64,000 nucleotides of DNA from Pachyseris speciosa (taxonomy: Eukaryota; Cnidaria; Anthozoa; Scleractinia; Pachyseridae), in contig JAEMWC010001018.1 in NCBI GenBank assembly GCA_016490735.1, positions 131,001 through 195,000 on the forward strand, read 5' to 3'. Below the pieces are notes generated by a model, which did no database searches, was not told where the DNA came from, and saw only the letters and a list, made by a program, of their open reading frames with translations. The translations under genes were made by a program, and so were the position numbers. This document shows positions 55,401-64,000 of this stretch, piece after piece. Every line of letters begins with the position of its first letter. Position 1 is the stretch's first letter.

Positions 55401-58400
55401 TTTTGATTATTGCTTTCTTAATTTTTTTGCAACCTACAGAATCTTTTAAAAGTCGGACTATGTACGCAGCCAATTGGCCGTTCCGAAATTCAAAGGGGAA
55501 CTGGGGCGAGTTTCAAATTTGAAGTAATCGATAAACTGACACCATCACACGAAAGGTAATATTGAAATTGGTCGTTTGACCGAGTTTGATTCTTTTAGGT
55601 TGGACAGAGACCAAGTTATGGACCTTGAAACATAGCTCAAAATCCATACAAATGTCTCTAATTTTGTGACAGCGTCCCCCAAAACCATACAAATATATGG
55701 CTTTGGGGGACGCAGCTTCAAAATTAGAGACGTTTGTATGGATTTTGAGCTATGTTTCAAGGTCCATAACTTGGTCTCTGTTCAACCTAAAAGAATCAAA
55801 CTTGGTCAAACGACCAATCTCAATGTTATCTTTCATGCGATGGTGTCAATTTATCGATTACTTCAAATTTGAAACTCGCCCCAGTTCCCTTTTGAATTTC
55901 GGAACGGCCAATTGATCTTAGTTGTTACCAAAAAAATGAAAAAATCTACCGAGCGAAAGCGGAAATATAAGCGACTAAAGTTACGAAATTTCAAAAATTT
56001 CGAGTCGAAAAGATTAGCATTTGAGCATGTGCGACACACGCGTGCTCTTACTTTTTATAGATATGGCGTGTGTTGTTTACACGCGCGCGCGCTCGGCTAA
56101 AAACCCTTGGGAGCCTTTTTAAACAGGAATACTGCATTGAAGAAATTATGATGCAATATTCCTTTCTGAGTTAGATTAGTGGGCGCAAAAGCGCAAACGA
56201 TTTCGCTTTTACGCCCATGTTTTTAGCAGGGTGTTCAATGGAAAAGTAAGAGTAACTCGTAATAAGATATATGGATGGCCTTAAAGAATTCAAATTATGC
56301 AAGAGTAGAGTGTTATCAGGCACCCTTACCGAGCCACGCTTTGAAATGAATTCCCAATGATTAAATCACATGCAAGATAGATTACCTGGTGTCCAGAAGG
56401 GGCAAACCAAGGTGTAAACTCCTTGGTATGAACTTTGATGTCTTGAGCAAAAGGAGACTTGGTGCAGATGACGGTTTCATTGCCAATGAACAACTCGGAC
56501 AGAGACCAGAAGTGAAGACATTGTTCTTGGTTGCACCGTTCAAGATCATGTGAACGACAGTTCTCAATTGCACCTCCTTGAGAACATACTGGGCATAGAA
56601 CACTCATCTCGTATCTCATATTGCTCAGCCAGTGAAATTCGTTGCGCATGCTCTCAAGCAAAACGTCCACTTGCCTGCAAACAACACCAGCACAAGTGGA
56701 GGTAGCAGCGCCGTGATCGTCTTCCGCGACGATAACAACTTCAACGCTAGAGGTGTGGCAAGCGAAGATTACGGAACAGACTTTATCTCCAGATGTAAAA
56801 AATCTGGCAAATTTCCTGAACAACTCTGGTTTTACTGGTCTCAAAAAATGTCTGTGGCCCCACTGAAAGAATTTTATTACTAGTCGACAAAACAACCCTG
56901 CAGGAACTGAACCATTTTGAAATTTGATAAACAAGGAAGGGATTTTTGCCTGGGTAACCAGATGAAGAACCTTGTCTCCTGGATGCGTTTTCAACATTGA
57001 TGGCACGATGAAACTCTTCGACGTTTCTGATGGCCAGGCGCACAGCAAGCTGAATTTCTCCATGACTCTAACAAAGCTCACTCTAGATTCATTGTTGCTA
57101 CACAACGTTCCCCAAACATGGGTTAAAAGTTCCTCATCCAAGATTCCTTCGGTCTCAAGCTTGCACCACATGGCTACCAATTTCTTTTCCTTACAGTCAT
57201 AGGGCTTGACAGTTATCACCTTTTTGAAGACATCGATCAACCACTGTGGATCTAACACCACCAATTTGTTCAACTCTGGTGAGTCGTCAAAATGAATCAA
57301 GCTTCGCAGGTCGTGCAAATAATCAATCAATGTCTTTGCCTCTTTCTCTTCATTAATGTTGCAGCCGGTTGATGCAATGTCTTTAGCTACCTCCAAGGAA
57401 ATGTACTTGTCTTTTTCTTTTAACGCGTTCATGGCTTGATCAAACTTTAACCACCTTATCGGAATGGTTTCGTTGATGTGAGGGAGATCTTTAGCAACAG
57501 CAAGCACTTCTTGTCGTAGTCGTACAACCTCCAAACACTCCGACTCAGTACCCGACTTTGTGTTATCCACAACAAAAACATCATGCAAATGGGCACCGTA
57601 TGGTTTGCTCTTGAGACAACCAAAAATCTCACGGGCGAGTTCTATTGGATCGCGATCTTCATAAGTTTTATCGGCGTGGGTGCAAACTAGGAAGACCTCG
57701 GGGAGCTTGTCTGGAAGCACCTTTGATTTAGGACGCACATCTTGATCTTCACTTTGATTACTAGCCAGGGAGGCTACAGACATCATCCAGAAATCAAGAT
57801 AATCAAAGTTGGTTTTCATGAAGCTATCTTGATATGTCTTGTATACCCCTTGCTTTACTACGGACTTGGCTGTGTCGCGCGGATTTAAGCTGAGGTCATA
57901 GACTAAACAGTAGATTGCTCGCGCAGTTAGAAAGAGTGGATGTGTCTCACAGTAAACTGACTGTCCGGCAAAATCCCACACAGTTGAGTAAATGTCTTTC
58001 CTACTGTCCTCCCAACCACCTTGAAGTAACTTTTCGGTTACCGTTGCCACTGCTTCAGGGACGCAAGAACAAGAGTTATCAAATTGTTCCTGATTCTGTT
58101 CTGACGATCTGGATGATAACTGGGAGCCATCTCCGTTGACGGTAAACTCTGGTTCGCTGTGTATTTGAGAGTACGCGGGATCATCTCGTCTTGCTTGCCC
58201 GGACGGACCCGGTCGCTTTGGTATTACGGAGACGTCAAAATCAGAACTACTTTCAATTTCGTCTTCACTTATCTCAAACAAAGAACGTTCACTTTCTTTT
58301 TCTATGTTATCCACTATCCACATTGCTGCGTGATGATCAAAGGAAATCTCTACATCAGCGTTTTGGTCTTTCTTCTTGGTTCCTGTTCTCCAAGTCTCGG

Positions 58401-61400
58401 TGGTCACCTTGAAATGAGATGGATCCACATCTATGCCAATCGTACTATTCTCCTCTGGGTCGAAACATATGCCTTTCAGCGACTTCTTTAAACTAGTCTT
58501 GCCAGCTCTGTGTTGTCCTATAATCATTATTGGAACCCTCTTCACTGACGTTTTTCCCTCAGCTAGAGCCTTGTTATAGGCATCCACCGCTAAGGGACCT
58601 CGAGCAAGAATTTCAGGAGGAACTGAAAAACAGAATGACGCAAAACAATAGTAATGGTGATGACGATGACGATGACGATAACGATGACGATGACGATGAC
58701 GATGACGATAACGATGATGATGATGATGATGATGATGATTATTATTATTATTATTGTGGTGGTGGTGATGGCAGCTTTGGCAAAAAACATTGCATGAAAA
58801 AACGGAGAAAAAAGAAATAGACAGACGGGATAGAATGCGGAAAAAAGGAAAAAACGAACAGAAAAAAAGGGAATTTTTAACTGACAATGCGAAGAGTCTA
58901 TGTCAAAATCTTTACAGGAAGAGGGTGACTCGTTTAACAGGGAACTGCTCTTAGAAAAAAACATATTGTTTTTTTTTAGAATTTAGCAAAATACCTGATT
59001 GCTTTAACATTGCTTACGAATGTCGCTGCATTTTTCTCACCTGCTGATGCTAATCCAGATTCCTTACTGACAACCAAACCTTGCACTTCTTTCACAAACG
59101 CTAGAAATTCAGGCATCTTTCTCACTATGGCCTCAGGCTCCCAAACTCCGCTACCGAGTAACCTGTCCCACTCTTCGCAATGTATGTACAAATCAGTCTG
59201 CAGAAATAATGAAGTCACATGGCGTTAATTAACTTACATCAAGGTGGCCAAAAGAGAGCTCGTAACGGAATAAATGTTCGGTTTAAAGAGTTTGGAGAGG
59301 CCTTATTGGATGAAGCACTTCATTACTTCGTAAATGCTTTGTTCTGGTAGTTTCGTCAATTCTGGAATTAGAAAACGTGGAAAACACTCAAAACTACATT
59401 CATGCAATAAAATTTTATCGGGTTTTCTCAAGATCCTCAGCTGGCTCTTAAGTATAGAAAGCCGTTGCTGCCAAAAGCCTATCAAGTTTTAAATCCTGAC
59501 CGAAATGGCGTTTTATTTGATCGAGTTACAAAAGTTACATGGTCAGTCAGTTAGAAATGCATGGTCGAATTCTGGAGTATTATGGTTGAGTTGTTTTCGG
59601 AAAGTTTTAGTTCTCGCAAGCGAGTTTTTAATTTCTCGCTAGCGAGTTTTTAATTTCTCGCTAGCGAGTTAGCGAGTTTTCAATTTCTTGCCAGCGAGTT
59701 TTCAACATCTTGCTAGCGAGTTTGTAATTTCTCGCTTGCGAGTTTTTAATTTAACTTCTCACAAGTGGTCCCCATGTTTTTCAGTTTTTCCAAGAAAGAG
59801 AAGTCCTGGGGATCACACGAGGTGTTCAACATGGCAGATCGATGAAGAACTTCACAGTTTCTCTTTTGCTGGTTTTGATGACATTGTACAACAGTTAAAC
59901 ACCTTTTCCGACAACCATGCTTCTTCATACTTGGAAGGAAACTGGACTGAAGACAAAAAATGGTGTTACCATTTGGTTTGGGATGATTTGGCAGCAGTGA
60001 AAGTACAGAGCGTCGAAACGACCTCCGTACACTGCTGAATAGAAAAGCGAGTATTATGGTAACACGAGTCTAGCTCTAGCCCGAGTCGATTTCAAGTCAC
60101 GAGTGAAGTTCGAATCAAATATTTTTATTTCAGGTTTTCAAAATAGTATTCTTTTGGCTTTTACTGTTTTTGTCAAAAAAATATTGTAGAGTTAAAATAA
60201 AGATCAGCAGTTACGTTTTACATGAAACAGATTGCAAACGCAATCGCGAAGATTTCATTTTGCATTTTCAAACAATATAAGCTATCAGTATCCGTCGCTG
60301 AGCCTCGCCATATATTAATTTTGCGGAGGAGTCTTAACGATTTGGTTGGGCGTGATTGAAGCGGACAAAGTTTTTGGGAAACGGTATGGTAGAGAGAGTT
60401 TTATTGTGTGACGGATGTTGCGTGACTGGAGATGTCAAATGTAAATTAATGCTTGTATTGTAAACTTTGGGCCGGTGTGCCGACTAGGCAGGTATCTCTT
60501 ACAGGTCACATTCCACAGGTCTCAGGTACTGGTCACTGTTTGTCGATTGGTAACTAAGCCAAACAGCTTCATCACGATCTAAAAAGAAATTTTGGATAGT
60601 GATTAGGGCTAGGAGGCACTTTTGGGCTTGTTTATTTATCTGTTGCACGGTGACCTGTACTTTGACCTGTGGAATGTGACCTGCAAAAGAAACCTGCCGG
60701 TGCCGACTTTCGCTAGACCGTAATGGTAACTCGTATATCTAGGGATTCAGGTCGTTTAAAACTGCGGATTTCTTCGTAATTTCTTGCTGCTTTTATTGGA
60801 ACAGTTGGAACGAAATAGCCGGAACCAAAACGGTGAATAATAATCGGCTAGAACGGGTTTACTGAGGATGCAACAAGATGGTCTTTGGGTGCCACGAAAT
60901 GCTAATAGTTTTGTACTCCACTTCAATTTTTATAGTATGTCGTTCAAGTGGTACCTCGAGCTCTGCCTCTGAAATTGAAGAGTCGGTATTTGTGAGTAAA
61001 ATTAATGATGCCGAAGAATATTTACTTCTTTGAAAAACACCTGACAACCAGAGTCGAACCAATTCAATGCAGGAATTATGAATTCTCGCAATAGGTAGAA
61101 AAAAAAAAAGAGTCAAATCTGCAGTTAAAAGACAAAAAATCAACAACTACGACAACAAACGAAAACTTTAACTTGACTTGAAATTGACTCATGTTACCAT
61201 AATACTCACTTTTCAGCAGAGTACGGAGAAATAACTAACTCGCTAGCGAGAATTTGAAAACTCGCTTGCGAGAACTACAACTTTCCGAAAGCAACTCAAC
61301 CGTAATACTCCAGAATTCGACCATGCATTTCTAAAACTGACCATGTAACTTTGTAACTCGATGATATAAAACGCCATTTCGATCAGGATTTACAACTTAA

Positions 61401-63579
61401 TAGGCTTTTGGCAGCAACGGCTTTCCATACAGAGCAGAAGATCCTCTCTCTCTCTCTTTCTCTCTCGTGAGAATCTCTTAATATACGTTAATACCGATTC
61501 TCTGGTCTCCTCTACAGCTGTCCCTTCGCTTCGCCATGTGCTTTCCCTCGACAGAATGATTTTAAAGCCTTCTTTGATCTCATAAAGTGACCGTCTGGAA
61601 TATCGCTTGTGGATTAAGTGAAATCCTTCAGGCTCATTCGTCTCTGGTAGATGAAGACCAGACCCATCCTCCTCCGTTACAGTAAGCTCTGAAAGGTATC
61701 TAGACAAGGTACGCCTTACATCTTCATGGGGCAGATAGTCTAAGACAAGACCGCTTTCTGTGGCAAAGCAAATAAACAAGGGAGTTTAAGCAAAAGCGTT
61801 TTTGAACGACGGACGGAAACCGGAACTGAACGTCTCGCAGGGCTTTTGTACACCTTTTCAAGTGAATCGTATCTACGAGAGTAAAGACACTTAGCACTAC
61901 AAATGTGGTAGCCTCAAGGCAAGTTAAGTTCCCTTGTACAGTAATAGGATGCAACTACGTGGATCAGAACCGAAACGAAAGGATATTTACTGTAAACACT
62001 ACAACTGCTTCTAAGATACCTACTGTGTTGCAAAAGAAGATCAATCAGATACACGACAGCTAAAACCGCAAACGGTAAAGTCGACCACTTTTGTGGTTAG
62101 TGGTTTCTTCTTGCGGTTTTATCACGAGTCTGATTGGTTGAAGAACAATATACATTCCAGAAATAATTCTTAGCCAGTGTTCATGGTTTTGTGAGTTTCA
62201 CAATTATCCTTGCTGCAAAATCGCGCGGGATCTCTCCTCATACTTGATGAGCTGGATAAAATCTGGCGATACTACGCAAGAGTGAGCAGGATAACTGTTT
62301 TATTATTCAACTTATTTATAAGAAAGCAGAATCAGGCCCGTAGCAGGGGAAGGGGCAGGGGAGTTCAAGCCCCCAAACCCCCCTCCCCCCACTACCCTTC
62401 AGAATCTTTGGAAGTTAAAAACCAAAAACTACTAAAAGATACCACGACGGTGACGGTAGCGAAAACATCGTAAAAAAAAAGTGAATTCGAGATATTTCAA
62501 ACTTGGTCGCGATTCTTCCAACTCGCTAAATTGTGGACGAATCCTCCTGCAGTCAAACTGTGGACCGGTTCCAAGTTCGAAAAAGAAAGAAAAAGTTTTA
62601 TCGTCGGGTGTCTACGTCCTTCATAAAACTTGAAATTATGAAATAGAAAACTGCCTTCACCGACGAATGTTCAGAGTTCATGTTTTGCTTAGTAAAAATG
62701 TTGCTTTTATGTTCTCTTTGCCATGGCCGTCGTGGCACACATTAAACTTCCTACGACGACAGGGGTAAGGGAGGGAGGGAGGGAGGGGACTAGTCTCACG
62801 TGCCTAATTTGCTGAGCTTAGTAATGCCTTGTTTGACATTTATGTTGGGCCGAACTCAATTTTTATATCTAAACCCGGTCAGTCCTCTCGAAATAGGGGA
62901 GCAGGGTTAGCGCAGTGGTGAAAGTGCTCGCCCTCGACTATTGTGTCCGGGTTCGATTCCCGGACTCGGCGTCATAACTAGGCTGAATTTCTTAGTTCTC
63001 TACGCTGCTCCGAGAGGTTTTTCTCCGGGTACTCCGGGTTTCTCCTCTCCTCAAAAACCAACATTTGATTTAATTTAGAGTTATTTCATTTACAGTCTCT
63101 CCAATTAGTAGAGCACTCGTGTTCAGCTAGAACGATTTGAGACTTAAATAAAGTTATTATTATATCATATTTTTGATTCTCTGAGGTAAAATTCCTTTTT
63201 CGGATTCGGCTCTAAGGGCAGAGAATTTAGCTGGTTAAATAATTGAGGCATTCGCTTTAATTGAAGAGTGCTGGGTCAGATAAAGATACCAAATCGCAGT
63301 TATTATAACACGAAAACTTTCCAACATTTTATCAAGGATCCATTTGTATTGAAAGGTACCTGCTCTTCCACGAATGGTGAGTCTGCAATCAAACTCGCAA
63401 CCAGGGAACAAAATGTCTGCTTGTAGATATTTTCGTGACGGTAAAACCAGCCATCCTCGGCACCGTGACCGCGTTGCTTCATCTTCAAAGTGTATCTCTT
63501 CCAACATGTTCTTCACGTCACTAAAAGGAACTTCCAAGTCCTCCAGATTTTTTTCGACACTCTGCTTTGCCACCCATAC
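52491..63579 (-). CDS. Multi-exon Roc-COR GTPase / glycosyltransferase gene, partial
   Basis: Minus-strand exons: 63360-63579 (encodes VAKQSVEKNLEDLEV...) joins in phase to about 61430-61757 (ESGLVLDYLPHEDVRR...). Exon 59041-59197 (TDLYIHCEEWDRLLG...) joins in phase to 56386-58622, a large Roc-COR exon with G1 GQHRAGKTSL, G3 DFAGQ and G4 THADK, followed by a COR-like region. Its donor is in phase 0 with the acceptor at 53729 of a GT-B glycosyltransferase exon to about 52491 (ASEWGSAMGGLS near the start; KGYD; DGFGLTALEALSAGLP, with Asp where the first Glu of E-x7-E is usual). That exon either stops at 52491 or splices on at a GTAAGA donor. Roc-COR GTPases act as intracellular signalling switches; the glycosyltransferase next to an NTPase recalls coral NLR-like proteins. 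The 61430 to 59197 join is not proven, and the 5' end is outside the window. Confidence 0.72.
53742..56385. other. Intron between the Roc-COR and glycosyltransferase exons
   Basis: No exon supported. It contains a poly-T tract at about 53900-53922, a 444-bp foldback (55471-55914), and two 40-bp imperfect palindromes (gtgggcg...cgcccac) at about 54801-54840 and 56178-56215 that may be the ends of a 1.4-kb element. Confidence 0.55.
55471..55914. mobile_element. Near-perfect 444-bp foldback (snap-back MITE)
   Basis: The two halves are almost exact inverted copies around 55692: CAATTGGCCGTTCCG at the left end, its inverse at the right end, and matching blocks throughout with few mismatches. No loop sequence beyond a few bases. 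No target duplication found. Confidence 0.85.
58640..58756. repeat. (GATGAC)n/(GAT)n/(TTA)n microsatellite in an intron
   Basis: Compound microsatellite just upstream (in gene sense) of the Roc-COR exon acceptor. It creates a spurious His/Arg-rich reading frame continuous with the exon. Confidence 0.9.
59452..61432. mobile_element. Foldback transposon with long inverted ends (about 2 kb)
   Basis: The left end from about 59456 (gaaagccgttgctgcc...) matches the inverse of the right end to about 61430 over more than 150 bp. Further inverted matches lie inside (60020-60110 against about 61150-61235). The left arm is lengthened by a CTCGCTAGCGAG tandem array. No transposase recognised. The right end abuts exon sequence of the host gene. 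Confidence 0.75.
59610..59750. repeat. Tandem CTCGCTAGCGAG palindrome array
   Basis: Six or so units of about 22 bp (tctcgctagcgagtttttaatt type, with variants tcgcaagcgag and ttgccagcgag) in the left arm; two units at 61237-61272 in the right arm. Confidence 0.85.
62762..62788 (+). other. G-quadruplex-type G tract
   Basis: Six G runs of three or more separated by 1-3 bases (GGGTAAGGGAGGGAGGG...). Potential to fold only; no function evident. Confidence 0.6.
62901..63166 (+). mobile_element. tRNA-derived SINE
   Basis: The head has a pol III A box (TAGCGCAGTGG, 62908-62918) and B box (GGTTCGATTCC, about 62950-62960) in tRNA-like spacing. A central domain with ctccgggtactccgggtttctcc resembles conserved SINE superfamily domains, and the tail is AATAAAGTTATTATTAT. 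It is not a functional tRNA: the acceptor stem does not close. Confidence 0.8.
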
Positions 63580-63673
63580 CTGTTTAGCAACAAGCCAGCC
63601 GTTTTTAGTCTTCTTTAGGTAGGTACTTTAAGTAGAGTCATTCAAGTGTATCATAATACGAATTAGCATAAGG

Positions 63674-64000
63674 ATACCCATGTATTGCCATGTATAGCCA
63701 TGTATAGCCATGTATAGCCATGTACAGCCATGTATAGCCATGTACAGCCATGTATAGCCATGTACTGCTATACATTCCCTCGTATATCCGTGTGTGGGCA
63801 TGTATTGCCATTTATAGCCGTGTATAGCCGTGTATAGCCGTGTATAGCCGTGGCCAGCCATGTATAGCCGTGTACAGCCGTGTTCAGCCACGTTTAGCCA
63901 TGTGCTGTCATGTATAGGCGTGTAGTGGCATGTTTTGCGATGTCTCGCCATGAAAAGCCATGTGTTGCCATAGATAGCCGTGTATAGCCATGTGTAGCCA
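63674..64000. repeat. 10-bp minisatellite (ATAGCCATGT)n
   Basis: Variants atagccatgt, acagccatgt and atagccgtgt in phase to the window end; probably continues beyond. The reading frames through it are repeat artefacts. Confidence 0.9.

Noticed and set aside
58623..58887. His/Arg-rich N-terminus continuous with the Roc-COR exon
   Set aside because: It is translation of an intron microsatellite; a good polypyrimidine-AG acceptor lies at 58622 and the preceding exon fits in phase.
62908..62975. tRNA gene
   Set aside because: Pol III boxes are present but the acceptor stem does not form, and SINE body and tail follow directly.
63628..63951. Tandem peptide repeat reading frame at the window end
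   Set aside because: It is a 10-bp minisatellite read in frame; there is no evidence that it is a gene.

Overview
The window looks like nuclear DNA of an anthozoan cnidarian, most likely a stony coral. The evidence is AT-rich sequence with intron-split genes, a cnidarian-style rhodopsin-family GPCR, a Roc-COR GTPase next to a group-4 glycosyltransferase exon (a coral innate-immunity-like architecture), a tRNA-derived SINE, many foldback and MITE elements, and two very large DNA transposons that together fill nearly 60% of the window. The genus cannot be fixed from sequence alone.

Layout. 1-8504: host DNA with one GPCR gene (2058-3066, minus), a segmental duplication either side of it, and TTAA-flanked MITE-like repeats. 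8505-28300: a complete Maverick/Polinton of 19,796 bp, flanked by a 6-bp target duplication (CATGTC) and bounded by inverted repeats that each begin with a 63-bp near-palindrome. From a divergent promoter at about 21075-21110, leftward genes encode two unknown proteins, the penton-like minor capsid, an AT-hook peptide, the major capsid, a structural/adenain-like protease protein, a DUF5679-like peptide, a phospholipase-A2-like protein, a chromodomain integrase, a BRO-N/PD-(D/E)XK nuclease, an AT-hook zinc finger and protein-primed DNA polymerase B. Rightward genes encode the packaging ATPase, two collagen-stalked fibres, an unknown protein and a two-TM protein. A VLTF3-like transcription factor sits at the right end. 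Together these are replication, integration, packaging, capsid and possibly transcription functions of an integrated virus-like element.

The most interesting signal is regulatory. Six Polinton genes have TCTAA exactly 16 nt before the ATG and two more have it at 17 nt; these include both capsid genes, the ATPase and both fibres. The polymerase and the BRO-N nuclease instead share an unrelated conserved block of about 45 bp centred on ATATTTAAAC, 47-50 nt before the ATG. This looks like separate late and early promoter classes, in an element that carries its own VLTF3-like factor.

28307-33291: repeat-rich DNA with no gene I can support. 33292-51150: a 17.9-kb CACTA/EnSpm-like element with perfect 22-bp inverted ends and subterminal AACCATTTT-type repeats. 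It carries two divergently transcribed intron-containing genes: a C2H2 zinc-finger transposase (minus) and a SAM-domain protein (plus). 52491-63579: exons of one minus-strand host gene whose parts include a Roc-COR GTPase and a glycosyltransferase; it is peppered with foldback elements. The window ends in a SINE and a 10-bp minisatellite.

About a dozen genes across both transposons and the host GPCR have single-base frame breaks, most within or beside A/T runs, but only one premature stop caused by a substitution. Base-call or assembly indels are therefore a serious alternative to real gene decay, and I treat the breaks as unproven.
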